DNA of 64,000 nucleotides, taken from the NCBI RefSeq assembly GCF_013184075.1, contig NZ_JABEQQ010000001.1, forward strand, positions 434,001 through 498,000. Direction: 5' to 3'. Numbering within the stretch: the first letter of the stretch is position 1; each line of letters opens with the position of its first letter. The notes beneath the pieces are model-generated. The model did not search any database and was not told the DNA's origin. It saw only the letters and a list, made by a program, of their open reading frames with translations. Shown here piece by piece: positions 1 to 9,679 of the stretch. A program made the position numbers and the translations under genes. This stretch comes from Lentilactobacillus kribbianus (GTDB lineage: Bacteria; Bacillota; Bacilli; Lactobacillales; Lactobacillaceae).

Positions 1-753
1 GAAGGTCAAATTCTAGTAGATGGGTTAACTGCCATTCAAGAAGTAATGTTTAAAATTACCAACTGGGTGATGCGCTTGGCCCCTATTGGAGTTTGTGCTT
101 TAATTGGGGTAACGGTTGCTGAAATGGGTCTAAAAGCCTTAGCACCACTAGGCTACTTCATTTTACTAACTTACGCTGCAATGATCTTTTTCGTAATAGT
201 TGTTTTGGGTATCGTTGCTAAAATGCATCACATTGAATTTTTCACGCTATTAAAAGTAATTAAAAACGAAATCATTTTGGCCTTTACGACTGCTAGTTCA
301 GAAGCCGCATTACCCAATATGATGAACAAAATGCAAAAATACGGAGTTAGTCAGGGAATCGTTTCATTTGTTATTCCCACCGGATATACATTTAATCTAG
401 ATGGTTCCGCCATTTACCAAGCAATGGGAGCTTTATTTTTAGCTCAGGCCTACCATATTCATTTGAGTATCGGCCAACAAATTACCCTTCTAGTGGTTTT
501 AATGATTACTTCTAAAGGTATGGCTGGAGTGCCGGGAGCTTCCTTTGTGGTCCTACTAGCTACTGTAGCTACTATCGGCGTTCCAATGGCCGGCTTAACC
601 TTTATTGCCGGAATTGATCGGATTGTCGATATGGGTAGAACCGCCGTTAACGTGGTGGGAAATTCCTTAGCTGCCATTATTATGGGAAAAGCAGAACACG
701 AATTTGATGAAACTAAATACGAAGCTTATTTAAAAGAATTGGATTTAAAATAA
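1..753 (+). CDS. Dicarboxylate/amino acid:cation symporter (DAACS family), C-terminal part
   Basis: The reading frame is open from the first base, so the gene begins upstream of the window and only about 250 C-terminal residues are present. The visible part has several hydrophobic segments and the DAACS signature IPTGYTFNLDGSAIY, which forms part of the re-entrant loop and substrate/cation site in GltP/GltT-type carriers. The family imports glutamate, aspartate or C4-dicarboxylates with H+ or Na+ at the cell membrane. Substrate cannot be decided from this fragment. A strong hairpin terminator follows 15 bases after the stop. Confidence 0.9.
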   Translation, partial: EGQILVDGLTAIQEVMFKITNWVMRLAPIGVCALIGVTVAEMGLKALAPLGYFILLTYAAMIFFVIVVLGIVAKMHHIEFFTLLKVIKNEIILAFTTASSEAALPNMMNKMQKYGVSQGIVSFVIPTGYTFNLDGSAIYQAMGALFLAQAYHIHLSIGQQITLLVVLMITSKGMAGVPGASFVVLLATVATIGVPMAGLTFIAGIDRIVDMGRTAVNVVGNSLAAIIMGKAEHEFDETKYEAYLKELDLK

Positions 754-767
754 ATTCATTAAAAAAT

Positions 768-806
768 AGGTTGTAACAAACTTAAAGTTTGTTACAACCT
801 TTTTTC
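768..806. terminator. Rho-independent terminator shared by convergent genes
   Basis: An inverted repeat of about 16 bp (AGGTTGTAACAAACTT with its complement) is followed by a T run on the plus strand and has a T-rich tail on the minus strand too. It lies between the convergent symporter and aquaporin genes and probably serves both. Confidence 0.85.
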
Positions 807-815
807 TTCGGTTAA

Positions 816-1526
816 TTATTTAAGAAGTGCTTCTAAGCCCGTAGCTAAAATAGCCCCAACGATAGGACCACACATTGGAATCCAAGCGTAGTTCCATTCT
901 GCGGATGATTGTTTATTAGGTAAAGGTAAGAGAGTATATACCAAACGTGGACCCCAATCACGGGCAGGATTTAACGCGAAACCAGTAGTCGTTCCCAAAC
1001 CAATCCCAACAACGGTAATTACCAAACCAACAATTAGCGGCTTCAATCCCGTGGTGAAATCACCCAAGTTCAATAGCACAAAAATAAAGGCAAACGTCGC
1101 AATTACTTCTGACATAAAATTATAAAACGGCGCATAAATAGCGGGACGAGTAGCAAAAATACCAACGCCATTACCTTCTTGACTAGTAGTTGCTTTAAAT
1201 TGCGGAATGAACATGAAAGCCGCCACCGCAGCTCCCACCATGGCCCCTAAAAATTGCCCGATAATATAAGGAAGTACCTGTCCCCAAGGAAATAAGCCAA
1301 ATAAAGCATACGCAATCGTCACTGCGGGATTTAAGTGACCTTGGGTACCAAACATGGCTGCCACATAAACACCCATGGTTACGGCGATGCCCCACGCCAA
1401 ACTGACGTATAACCAATCACCTTGACTACCATACGTTTTTTTCAAATTAATCCCAGCACTAGTGGCCGTTCCAAATAAAATTAAAACCATTGTTCCTAAA
1501 AATTCACCGGTAAATCCATTCACCAC
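816..1526 (-). CDS. glpF: Aquaporin-family glycerol facilitator
   Basis: An MIP-family channel of about 236 residues with six hydrophobic segments and both NPA boxes: HLNPAVTIAYA in the first half and FALNPARDWGPR in the second. The Asp after the second NPAR is typical of glycerol-conducting (GlpF-type) channels rather than strict water channels. It should let glycerol and perhaps other small solutes such as lactic acid or dihydroxyacetone cross the membrane; the solute is inferred. The frame opens with GTG at 1532, but the AAAGGA ribosome site fits the GTG at 1526 better. No glycerol kinase gene is adjacent. Confidence 0.88.
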   Translation of the reverse strand: MVNGFTGEFLGTMVLILFGTATSAGINLKKTYGSQGDWLYVSLAWGIAVTMGVYVAAMFGTQGHLNPAVTIAYALFGLFPWGQVLPYIIGQFLGAMVGAAVAAFMFIPQFKATTSQEGNGVGIFATRPAIYAPFYNFMSEVIATFAFIFVLLNLGDFTTGLKPLIVGLVITVVGIGLGTTTGFALNPARDWGPRLVYTLLPLPNKQSSAEWNYAWIPMCGPIVGAILATGLEALLK

Positions 1527-1653
1527 GTTCACATCCTTTATTTTCTTTGTAAGCGTTATAATACCCTTTATATTAGCATATTTACCCTAATTTATATGGT
1601 CTTATTTCAGCAAACTTTGCATAAAAATAATTTTTATCGGCTTTTTTCCATAT

Positions 1654-1684
1654 AAAAAGGTATTATTTCGAAAAATAATACCTT
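1654..1684 (-). terminator. Terminator of the YjeM-like transporter gene
   Basis: Read on the minus strand, AAGGTATTATTT pairs with AAATAATACCTT and is followed by TTTTTATA. It lies just past the stop codon of the transporter gene. Confidence 0.8.
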
Positions 1685-1692
1685 GTAGTTAC

Positions 1693-3198
1693 TTATTTAT
1701 TTTGGCTATTGATTTTTTTAGCCCGTTTCGTTTGAGTTGAGTAAAGAATTAAGGCAACGGCCCCAAAGAATACCGGTCCGATGATGGTCCAAAAGGCGGT
1801 CATATAATCGTGTTCTAAAATAGGTTCCACTGCCGTAAAGACAATTCCTAACGTTAGTACCGCTAAGATAATAGCCACAATGGTATTTGTCCAAAATTTA
1901 CTCTTAAAAGCCACGAATGGTCGGTTCAAGTCCGTCCGTTTCTTAAAGAACGGAAAGGCCCCTACTAAGAATAAGTATGGAACGGTAGTCGAAATGTTTC
2001 CCATATCCGTAAGAATTAAGTAGAACTTTTGTGCTCCTGAACCGCCAAAGGAAACTAATAAGACCACGGCAGAAATCAAAATGGCTTGCATCCACATGGC
2101 AAAAGCTGGCATGCCATGCTTGTTTAACTTAGTCATCTTTTCTGGCCAGAGTTCTTTTGGTGAGCCCATGATAAAGGACTTCAATGGTGAGTAAACCATC
2201 AAGAAGAAAGAACCCACAAAACCAAGAAATGATGCCAAGCCCGTAAAACGAGCTAAGCTGTTACCAACCATCACTGAAGTAGCGTGTGACCAACCCAGAC
2301 TATCACCTAAGAAGAAGCCCAAGTTATTCATCAAAACGTAGGTAATATTACCTAAATTGACGTTGTCACCACCGATGACCTTATGCCAGTTAGCACTAAC
2401 TCCCCAAAAGAAGATGGAGATTGCATAGAAAACCGTGATTAAAATAGTACTAATAATAATACCGCGAGGAAAGTTTTTCTCTGAGTTATCAATGTTTTCA
2501 ACAATTCCCCCCATCGATTCCATTCCTCCATATGCGAAGATGGCATAAACGATAAATGAGAAAATGGCGATCGGTGACTGAAATGCTGGACTAGGTGATT
2601 TAGTGAAACTAGCTAGACCATGAATTGGTTCCTGGAAGTGACCATGATTAACAAATAGCAAAATAATAGAAGCTGCTAGAAAAATAGCAGTCAAAATCAT
2701 AATAAACGTTCCACCAATAGAACCTACCCGCTTAATGGAGTCAATCCCCTTGGTAGTAAAAAAGGTCACGACAATAATCCAAAAGAACCCTAGTAACCCA
2801 ATTGTTTGGACTGATGATAAACCAAACAGGCTCCAAGTTTGCGTCTGATCAGAACCGCTGATCATGGTACTCATCGGAATCCAGACCCGAGATGATGTCG
2901 ATACCATCCAGACCATCCAACTAGCTAACCAGATGAAAGTCCCTACAAACGCAAATTTCTCGCCAACAGATTCTGACAACCATGAATAAAAACCACCATG
3001 ATCGTCTTTTAAGGCGGAACCATACTCAGCAAACATTAACCCTGATGGTAAAAAGAAAATAATGGCAGCAAATACATACCAAATAATACTAGCGTAACCC
3101 ATTTGGGCATAAGCAATTGTTACGTTCCCAAATCCATAAATAGCGGTAAAAATCATTAAGATTAATCCCACCAGCGATATCTTCGACTTCTTTACCAT
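1693..3198 (-). CDS. yjeM: YjeM-like APC-superfamily amino acid transporter
   Basis: A polytopic membrane protein of 501 residues with about 12 hydrophobic segments. The start (KISLVGLILMIFTAIYGFGN) and overall length match YjeM / glutamate:GABA antiporter-like members of the APC superfamily. It is expected to move an amino acid or an amino acid/amine pair, but the substrate is not known. The ATG at 3198 is preferred to an upstream TTG because of its spacing from AAGGGGAG and GAGG. The gene stands alone with its own terminator, and no decarboxylase is next to it. Confidence 0.82.
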   Translation of the reverse strand: MVKKSKISLVGLILMIFTAIYGFGNVTIAYAQMGYASIIWYVFAAIIFFLPSGLMFAEYGSALKDDHGGFYSWLSESVGEKFAFVGTFIWLASWMVWMVSTSSRVWIPMSTMISGSDQTQTWSLFGLSSVQTIGLLGFFWIIVVTFFTTKGIDSIKRVGSIGGTFIMILTAIFLAASIILLFVNHGHFQEPIHGLASFTKSPSPAFQSPIAIFSFIVYAIFAYGGMESMGGIVENIDNSEKNFPRGIIISTILITVFYAISIFFWGVSANWHKVIGGDNVNLGNITYVLMNNLGFFLGDSLGWSHATSVMVGNSLARFTGLASFLGFVGSFFLMVYSPLKSFIMGSPKELWPEKMTKLNKHGMPAFAMWMQAILISAVVLLVSFGGSGAQKFYLILTDMGNISTTVPYLFLVGAFPFFKKRTDLNRPFVAFKSKFWTNTIVAIILAVLTLGIVFTAVEPILEHDYMTAFWTIIGPVFFGAVALILYSTQTKRAKKINSQNK

Positions 3199-3332
3199 TA
3201 ACCTCAAACTCCCCTTCTCAACTTACATAATAGCTAGATTATAACCACTTGTGGTTATTTATGCAACGCTTTTCGATTTAAAAGAAATATTATACATAAA
3301 ATTGGGAGTGAAATGTATATTTAATAACCAAT

Positions 3333-3387
3333 AAAAAAGACGGTAAATGCCGTTTTAATAACTTTAAACGCCCTTTACCATCTTATA
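3333..3387 (-). terminator. Terminator of the 50-aa membrane peptide gene
   Basis: On the minus strand, AAGATGGTAAA and GGCGTTT pair with AAACGGC and TTTACCGTCTT across a short loop, followed by TTTTTTATT. It lies directly behind the small gene at 3394-3546 and supports that gene being transcribed. Confidence 0.75.
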
Positions 3388-3393
3388 AAAATA

Positions 3394-3546
3394 TTATTTA
3401 GCCTTAATAAATGAATAAACACAACCAATCAGCATCCCCAAAATCATCAGATACATTGACCAAGTCATTTCCATCATCATTATGCAAATTAGTGAAGCTA
3501 TGTAAATTACGATTTGAATAAATAAAATGGTGCGATTAGATCCCAC
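3394..3546 (-). CDS. Small hydrophobic peptide, 50 aa, GTG start
   Basis: A frame of 50 codons begins with GTG at 3546, seven bases after a perfect GGAGGTG ribosome site, and ends with TAA. The peptide has two hydrophobic stretches (about residues 7-24 and 30-46) separated by a short polar turn with MEMTWS, then ends SFIKAK, as expected for a hairpin membrane peptide. A terminator follows at once. I do not recognise a family. The strong ribosome site and the terminator are the main reasons to call it real. Confidence 0.6.
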   Translation of the reverse strand: MGSNRTILFIQIVIYIASLICIMMMEMTWSMYLMILGMLIGCVYSFIKAK

Positions 3547-3654
3547 GGTTAATCACCTCCATAATTCATTCTACCTTAATTAGCCAAACTGTCTATTATC
3601 TCAACTCGAAAACAAAAAATTGTCTGATGCCTGAAGCTGTGATAAAATCAAACC

Positions 3655-3930
3655 AATTACTGAAAACCGATAAAGCGGACAAGTACCTTTGATGAATTTG
3701 TTAGCGAGCTAAGGATAGTGAAAGCTTAGTGAAATAGTCATTGGAAAATAACACCCCTTTTGGTTGCAATCTGAACGAATTATTTTTAGTAGGATTAGCC
3801 GTTACCGCAACGTTACCAGCGGAGCGTATTTGATACGTTAATTGAGTTGGTTTGCATTAAGCAAGCAATTTGGGTGGTACCGCGGAAAGACCTTTCGTCC
3901 CTAGTTTTATGGGATTAAGGTCTTTTTTAT
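3655..3930 (+). promoter_or_regulatory. T-box leader of asnS (asparagine specifier)
   Basis: The 5' leader of asnS carries the T-box core GGTGGTACCGCGG at 3873-3885, which binds the uncharged tRNA acceptor end. It is followed by the terminator stem from AAAGACC to GGTCTTTTTT at 3886-3930. A stem I region with an AGCGAGC element lies near 3711. An AAC triplet at 3750-3752 is the likely specifier, matching asparagine and the gene downstream. Uncharged tRNA-Asn should stabilise the antiterminator and raise asnS expression. Confidence 0.9.
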
Positions 3931-3957
3931 TTTGTCAGATTTGAAAGGAGTAATAAT

Positions 3958-5358
3958 ATGCCAGAAACAATTACTATTAAAGAATTATTTAGCGATCACC
4001 ATTATGCTGAAGATCAACTTATTACTATCCACGGCTGGGTTAAAACTGTTCGAGGATCTAAACGAGTTGGGTTTATCGAATTAAGCGATGGATCTACTTT
4101 TAAACGGGCCCAAATCGTAATGCAAAGTGATTTACCCGATTATAGTGAATTAACTAAGTTGCCCATTAGTTCAACCATTGCGGTAACTGGTACCGTGGTT
4201 TATACGCCAGAAGCCAAGCAACCATTAGAAATTCATGCCACCGATATTACGGTAGAAGGGGCTTCTGATAATGATTACCCTCTTCAAAAAAAGAAACATA
4301 CTTTTGAATACCTCAGAACGATGGCTCATTTACGTCCCCGGACTAACACTTTTTACGCCGTTTTTCGGATTCGTTCTTTAGCTGCCTTTGCGATACATCA
4401 ATACTTGCAATCACAAGACTTCGTTTACGTTAACACGCCCATCATCACCGCTAGCGATGCTGAAGGCGCCGGGGAAATGTTTAGAGTAACTACTCTAGAC
4501 CTAAACAACCTACCAAAGGATGAAGCTGGTAATGTTGATGATCACGAAGATTTCTTCAAAAAAGAAGCTAACTTAACTGTTAGTGGTCAATTAGAAGCTG
4601 AACCATTTGCTTTAGCCTTTCGCAATGTTTATACTTTCGGTCCCACTTTCCGGGCTGAAAACTCACATACTTCCCGTCACGCTTCTGAATTTTGGATGAT
4701 TGAACCCGAAATGGCATTTGCTGATTTGCAAGACATCATTGATGAATCAGAAGGATTATTGAAATACGTAGTGGAATACTTATTTGAACACGCTGCCGAT
4801 GAACTGCAATTCTTAAACGATAACGTCGATGAACACTTAATCGAACGCTTGGAATTAACTCGTGATGAACCATTTGCTCAAATCACTTATACCCAAGCTA
4901 TCGATATGTTAAAAGAAGCTGAGGCTGACGTTGATTTTGAAGTTCCCGTTTATTGGGGCCTTGATTTGGAAAGTGAACACGAACGTTACCTTTCTGAACA
5001 AGTATTTAAAAAACCGGTCTTCATCACTGATTACCCTAAAGATATTAAAGCCTTCTATATGCGTGCTAACGATGATGACAAAACAGTTGCTGCCGTTGAC
5101 TTGTTAGTACCAGAAATCGGTGAATTAATCGGTGGTAGTCAACGTGAAGAACGTTTGGACGTCTTATCAGCTAAAATTGCTGAAGAAGAAATGCCATTAG
5201 AAGAATACAAGTGGTACTTAGAATTACGTAAATATGGTGAAACTGTTCATTCTGGTTTCGGAATTGGGTTTGAACGATTACTTATGTACGTAACAGGGAT
5301 GGATAACATTCGAGATGTGATCCCTTATCCAAGAACGCCGGGTAATGCGGAATTCTAG
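3958..5358 (+). CDS. asnS: Asparaginyl-tRNA synthetase
   Basis: A class IIb aminoacyl-tRNA synthetase of 466 residues that charges tRNA-Asn. An N-terminal OB-fold anticodon-binding domain (about residues 17-105) is followed by the catalytic core with motif 2 ([20 protein letters not shown]) and motif 3 ([16 protein letters not shown]). It is somewhat longer than the usual 430 residues because of an acidic insertion around residues 180-210 ([16 protein letters not shown]), which is often seen in lactobacillar AsnS. An AAAGGAG ribosome site precedes the ATG. Expression is under the T-box leader immediately upstream. Confidence 0.97.
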   Translation: MPETITIKELFSDHHYAEDQLITIHGWVKTVRGSKRVGFIELSDGSTFKRAQIVMQSDLPDYSELTKLPISSTIAVTGTVVYTPEAKQPLEIHATDITVEGASDNDYPLQKKKHTFEYLRTMAHLRPRTNTFYAVFRIRSLAAFAIHQYLQSQDFVYVNTPIITASDAEGAGEMFRVTTLDLNNLPKDEAGNVDDHEDFFKKEANLTVSGQLEAEPFALAFRNVYTFGPTFRAENSHTSRHASEFWMIEPEMAFADLQDIIDESEGLLKYVVEYLFEHAADELQFLNDNVDEHLIERLELTRDEPFAQITYTQAIDMLKEAEADVDFEVPVYWGLDLESEHERYLSEQVFKKPVFITDYPKDIKAFYMRANDDDKTVAAVDLLVPEIGELIGGSQREERLDVLSAKIAEEEMPLEEYKWYLELRKYGETVHSGFGIGFERLLMYVTGMDNIRDVIPYPRTPGNAEF

Positions 5359-5436
5359 AGTGTAATCAAGGCGATTAGACTTTGAATTTCTGATTAGAAA
5401 ATGCACAATATTTAGATCGGTAGGCACCACTAATTA

Positions 5437-5487
5437 AAAATCGTTGGATAGTTTAGTCGTAAAGGCTACTATTCAACGATTTTTATT
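5437..5487 (+). terminator. Terminator downstream of asnS
   Basis: AAATCGTTGGATAG pairs with CTATTCAACGATTT and is followed by TTTATTT, about 80 bases after the asnS stop. Confidence 0.75.
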
Positions 5488-5628
5488 TAGACAAAAATAT
5501 TCAAAGTAGAAATGCTGCTTTCAGTACGCCATAATCCATAATTTATTCAAGGCCCCATTTCCCCAGTTAATCCTAACTAAGCGTAAAATGAACTTATAAT
5601 ATAAGCGCTGTTAAGGAGAGACCAGATT

Positions 5629-6228
5629 ATGCTGACTAATTTCATCAAAGCCACATCCGCTTTTTTAGCAACCAATATGGATGACCTCTTTTTACTGGTG
5701 ACATTCTTGATGGTGGTGACCACTCAGGCAGATTCTCAAAAACGTGCCAGTTTAACCAAAGTATTTATCGGCCAAATTACCGCCTTTATCGTGATATTAC
5801 TAATCGCTGATTTAGGTAGTTTGGGTATTCGTCTTTTACCTACCAAATTCATTGCTGGATTGGGTGCAGTTCCATTGATGATGGGACTACATATTTTTTG
5901 GAGTGAACACGAAACTAAACGCGAACACCAAAAGCAAAAAATTAAGAGTCAAAATATCATTTCTATTGGTTTAGTTTTTACTACTATTTTAGCTGACGGT
6001 GGTGATAATTTAGGGGTTTACATTCCTTATTTCTCGACTCTTAGTAATGGAGAACTTTTTGTCACTAATCTTTATTTACTCTTTTTAATCTGTGTCTGGT
6101 GTCTAGTAGGACTACGACTTTCTCACATTCCCGAATTCGAAACCTTTTTCCACAAATATGGTGAAAATATTACTGGTGTCATTTTAGTAGGGTTAGGATT
6201 TATGTTAATTGTGGATGGTCTTAGTTAG
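5629..6228 (+). CDS. cadD: Cadmium-resistance-type transporter (CadD family)
   Basis: A 199-residue membrane protein with about five or six hydrophobic segments. It has the CadD hallmarks ATNMDDLFLL near the N-terminus and LADGGDNLGVYIP in the middle, the latter an acidic repeat likely involved in cation handling. CadD-family proteins confer modest cadmium or zinc resistance in staphylococci, but many chromosomal members are untested, so metal export is inferred. The ATG follows AAGGAGAG. No CadX/CadC-type regulator is adjacent, and a terminator follows directly. Confidence 0.82.
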   Translation: MLTNFIKATSAFLATNMDDLFLLVTFLMVVTTQADSQKRASLTKVFIGQITAFIVILLIADLGSLGIRLLPTKFIAGLGAVPLMMGLHIFWSEHETKREHQKQKIKSQNIISIGLVFTTILADGGDNLGVYIPYFSTLSNGELFVTNLYLLFLICVWCLVGLRLSHIPEFETFFHKYGENITGVILVGLGFMLIVDGLS

Positions 6229-6239
6229 TTGCTAAATAA

Positions 6240-6269
6240 AAAAGCCTCCCTTATAGGGACGCTTTTTTA
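6240..6269. terminator. Bidirectional terminator between cadD and ppdK
   Basis: AAAAAAGC.TCCC pairs with GGGA.GCTTTTTT across a TTATA loop. Both strands have a T tail, so it can end both convergent transcripts. Confidence 0.8.
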
Positions 6270-6281
6270 TTTTCAGGTTTA

Positions 6282-8894
6282 TTAGGCTTTAATATGTGCT
6301 TGCGCAGCAGCTAGACGAGCCACTGGCACTCTAAATGGTGAACAGGAAACATAACTAATACCGATCGTTTCAAAGAAATTAATGGAAGCCGGATCACCAC
6401 CCACTTCACCACAAACTCCAATTGGCAACTCTGGATTAGTTTGACGACCCCGATCAACCGCCATCTTCATAAGTTGACCAACTCCTTCAATATCCACCGT
6501 TTGGAATGGATCCGCGGGAAGAATTCCTTGTTTAATATATTCAGGCATAAAGGAACCCACATCATCTCGTGAATAGCCAAAGGTTAGTTGGGTTAAATCA
6601 TTGGTTCCAAAGCTAAAGAAATCGGAAACTTCAGCAATTTGATTAGCCGTCACACAAGCTCGTGGCATTTCCATCATCGTACCAACCGTATACTGTAGCT
6701 TAAGATCACGGTCTTTAAGCATCACCTTAATTTGATCCACCACTAGTTTGCGAACCCAACTCATTTCGGTTTTCGAATCGGTTAGTGGAATCATGATATG
6801 GGGTTGCACCACTTGTCCTTCATCATATAAACGAATTACCGCAGTTATAATAGCTTGCACCTGCATTTGGTAAATATCAGGGAAAGTAACCGCTAATCGA
6901 TCACCTCGATGACCTAACATCGGGTTTAATTCTTTTAAGGCCGCGGTCCGTTCTCGCAATTGTTCGGGGGCAATTCCCGTTTGTTCAGACACCATTTTGA
7001 TTTCTTTTTCATCATGAGGTAAAAATTCATGCAATGGTGGGTCCAGTAAGCGAATTGTCACTGCTTTATTACCAGCTAATTTGTAAAGTTGATAAAAATC
7101 ATCTTGTTGCATCTGTAGTAATAATGACAACGGTTCTTTGCGACCACTAACGTCTTCAGCTAAAATTAAGCGTCGCATTTGTAGTAACCGTTCTGGCTTG
7201 AAAAACATATGCTCAGTTCTCGTTAACCCGATACCATCAGCATCAAACTCCAAGGCTTTTTGAAAATCGGCCGGTGTATCGGCATTGGTATAAACGTCCA
7301 TGCCGGCGTATTCTTTGGCCCAGTCGAGCAGCACTGACAAATCCCCCTTAATGGATGCATCAGTAGTGGCAATTTGCCCCAAGTATAAGTTTCCCGTGGT
7401 GCCATCTACTGACAGCCAATCCCCTTCATGAATAACATGACCATTAACCTTGGCCTGTTTCGTTTCATAATTCACACTTAATTCATTCGCACCAACCACC
7501 CCAGTGGCTCCCATCCCCCGGGCCACTACTGCAGCGTGTGAGGTCATTCCACCGCGTGACGTCACAATAGCTTGACTCACGATCATTCCTTCAATATCTT
7601 CCGGTGAAGTATCTTGCCGTACTAAGACCACTTGATGACCATTGTCACTAGCTTGTTTGGCATCGCTAGCCGTAAAGTAAGCTTGACCAGTAGCCGCGCC
7701 TGGTGAAGCAGGTAAACCAGTGGTTAAAATTTCTTGGTCATCCATTTCTGCTTGATCAAATTCGGGATGTAACATGGTAGACACCGAATCCGGGCTAATT
7801 CGTAGCAGTGCCTCCGCTTTTGTAATTAAGCCTTCATTCACTAAATCAACCGCAATTTTCACGGCTGCATCAGGAGTTCGTTTACCATCTCGAGCTTGTA
7901 ATAGATACATTTTACCGTGTTCAATGGTAAATTCTAAATCCTGCATGTCGCGGTAATGCGTTTCTAATTTTTCAGCGGTTTCCGCTAATTGTTTATATAA
8001 ATAAGGAGCTTCATTTTTTAATACCGAAACATCTTCAGGGGTCCGAATTCCAGCTACCACGTCTTCACCTTGCGCATTTTGTAAGTATTCTCCAAACAGC
8101 GCTTTTTCTCCAGTAGCCGGATTGCGCGTAAACGCCACCCCAGTTCCAGAATCGCGACCAGCGTTACCAAAAACCATTTCTTGAACGTTAACGGCCGTTC
8201 CTAAAGTTTCTGGAATATTATTTTCTCGTCGATAAATTTTGGCCCGGTTATTATTCCATGACTTAAATACTGCCGTAATGGCTGCTAGTAATTGTTCCTT
8301 TGGATCTTGCGGAAATTCTCCGCGGGCTGATCGTAAGTATAACTGCTTGAATTGCGCTACGATGGCCTTTAAATCGCTAATAGTTAAATCAAGGTCGGAG
8401 TGGTAATTTTTGCGTTCCTTAATATCAGTTAAGACCTGATCAAAAGCCCCTTCTTCAATCCCGTAAACCACGTTACCAAACATCGCTAATAATCGGCGGT
8501 AACTATCATAGGCAAACCGTTCATTATTAGTTAATTGAGCTAATGCTTGGACCGTACAGTCATTTAATCCAATATTTAAAATCGTGTCCATCATCCCTGG
8601 CATCGAAATTTTAGCACCGGAACGAACTGAAATTAGCAGGGGATTTTGGTCATCGTTAAATTTTTTTCGAGTATCACGATTTAATTTTTCAATTGCGGCG
8701 TCTAGTTGGCTCAATAAATCTGCGCTTAGATGATGCGAAGCTTGGTAATTGTGACAAGCCTCAGTAGTAATGGTAAAACCGTGAGGAACCGGCAAACCTA
8801 AATTAGTCATTTCTGCCAAATTAGCCCCTTTACCACCTAATAAATCGCGCATGTTCATGTTACCTTCCGCAAACGTGTAAATTAATTGAGTCAT
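6282..8894 (-). CDS. ppdK: Pyruvate, phosphate dikinase
   Basis: An 870-residue cytoplasmic enzyme interconverting pyruvate + ATP + Pi and PEP + AMP + PPi. The N-terminal ATP-grasp domain (starting YTFAEGNMNMRDLLGGKGANL) is followed by the swivelling phosphohistidine domain with GGMTSHAAVVARGMG (about 440-460) and a C-terminal PEP/pyruvate TIM barrel ending with GVCGEVGGDP, which holds the catalytic Cys. The length equals that of full PPDK. Upstream on the same strand is a CcpN-like regulator, and a cre-like site lies before the start, so it is probably tied to carbon status. Its role is likely PEP supply or gluconeogenic flux during growth on acids. Confidence 0.96.
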   Translation of the reverse strand: MTQLIYTFAEGNMNMRDLLGGKGANLAEMTNLGLPVPHGFTITTEACHNYQASHHLSADLLSQLDAAIEKLNRDTRKKFNDDQNPLLISVRSGAKISMPGMMDTILNIGLNDCTVQALAQLTNNERFAYDSYRRLLAMFGNVVYGIEEGAFDQVLTDIKERKNYHSDLDLTISDLKAIVAQFKQLYLRSARGEFPQDPKEQLLAAITAVFKSWNNNRAKIYRRENNIPETLGTAVNVQEMVFGNAGRDSGTGVAFTRNPATGEKALFGEYLQNAQGEDVVAGIRTPEDVSVLKNEAPYLYKQLAETAEKLETHYRDMQDLEFTIEHGKMYLLQARDGKRTPDAAVKIAVDLVNEGLITKAEALLRISPDSVSTMLHPEFDQAEMDDQEILTTGLPASPGAATGQAYFTASDAKQASDNGHQVVLVRQDTSPEDIEGMIVSQAIVTSRGGMTSHAAVVARGMGATGVVGANELSVNYETKQAKVNGHVIHEGDWLSVDGTTGNLYLGQIATTDASIKGDLSVLLDWAKEYAGMDVYTNADTPADFQKALEFDADGIGLTRTEHMFFKPERLLQMRRLILAEDVSGRKEPLSLLLQMQQDDFYQLYKLAGNKAVTIRLLDPPLHEFLPHDEKEIKMVSEQTGIAPEQLRERTAALKELNPMLGHRGDRLAVTFPDIYQMQVQAIITAVIRLYDEGQVVQPHIMIPLTDSKTEMSWVRKLVVDQIKVMLKDRDLKLQYTVGTMMEMPRACVTANQIAEVSDFFSFGTNDLTQLTFGYSRDDVGSFMPEYIKQGILPADPFQTVDIEGVGQLMKMAVDRGRQTNPELPIGVCGEVGGDPASINFFETIGISYVSCSPFRVPVARLAAAQAHIKA

Positions 8895-8963
8895 ATTATC
8901 CTTCTTTCTGATAAATAATACATTGCATTTGATATGTATAACGTAACTTATCGCGAAATAAAA

Positions 8964-8977
8964 TGCAAGCGTTTTCG
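8964..8977 (-). promoter_or_regulatory. cre-like site upstream of ppdK
   Basis: On the minus strand the sequence CGAAAACGCTTGCA matches the CcpA consensus TGWAANCGNTNWCA at 13 of 14 positions. It lies about 70 bases upstream of the ppdK start, downstream of the ccpN terminator, where a CcpA roadblock or operator would act. Confidence 0.6.
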
Positions 8978-9015
8978 AAAAAACTAATTTTTATCTAATT
9001 ATAATCTCATAAATA

Positions 9016-9046
9016 TAAAAAAGACGCCCATTAGGACGTCTTTTTG
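9016..9046 (-). terminator. Terminator of the ccpN-like gene
   Basis: On the minus strand AAAAAGACGTCC pairs with GGGCGTCTTTTTT across TAAT, followed by a T run. It implies that ppdK has its own promoter. Confidence 0.8.
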
Positions 9047-9067
9047 GCATATACCACTTTAATTAAA

Positions 9068-9679
9068 TTAGCTTCGTTCAATAAAGTGTTGAAAAATACG
9101 ATTTTTCGTAATTTTACCAATTACATGACGACTCCCCGCCTTTTCAGCTACGGGAAGTGAATCGACTTCATGTTCTAATAAGAGCTTGCCAGCTTCTAGG
9201 ACCGTAGTATCCGGGGTAGCCATCACAATGTTAGGCATTCTGGTCATTACCACTCCAGCCAACATTGATTTAGGATTATCGCTAGTAAAGCTAGCTCGCA
9301 AAAGATCTTTGCGAGAAATCAAGCCTACCAATTGATCGTTAGCATCCACAACATAAAGTGAACCAACATCCTCAATGAACAACTTAGTCACCGCATCTTG
9401 CATACTAGCATCTTCGCCGATTTCGGTAGTGGGTAACAAAATATCTTTAATCGGAATACCGTACAAATTATCATAATCGACTTTATTAGGTTGTTCTGTT
9501 CGGTAAATATAACCGACTTTAGGCCGAGCTGCGAGGACTTCAATCGCCGTTAGTAACCGCAAATCAGCTCGTAATGTTGGCACACTTAACCCTAAAGCTT
9601 CCCCGATTTCTTCTCCCGTCATGGGGCTGTTTTCTTTGAGCATTTGTACAATTTTATTTTGTCGTTCAGTTAGCTCCAT
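9068..9679 (-). CDS. ccpN: CcpN-like transcriptional repressor (HTH plus two CBS domains)
   Basis: A cytoplasmic regulator of 203 residues. An N-terminal helix-turn-helix (about 1-60, MELTERQNKIVQML ... GEALGLSVPTLRADLRLL) is followed by a pair of CBS domains (about 75-200) that sense adenine nucleotides in this family. B. subtilis CcpN represses gluconeogenic genes. Here it lies just upstream of ppdK, its probable target. The ATG at 9679 follows GGGAGG at good spacing and is preferred to an earlier start at 9703. A ppsR/yqfL gene, which often accompanies it, is not present here. Confidence 0.88.
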   Translation of the reverse strand: MELTERQNKIVQMLKENSPMTGEEIGEALGLSVPTLRADLRLLTAIEVLAARPKVGYIYRTEQPNKVDYDNLYGIPIKDILLPTTEIGEDASMQDAVTKLFIEDVGSLYVVDANDQLVGLISRKDLLRASFTSDNPKSMLAGVVMTRMPNIVMATPDTTVLEAGKLLLEHEVDSLPVAEKAGSRHVIGKITKNRIFQHFIERS

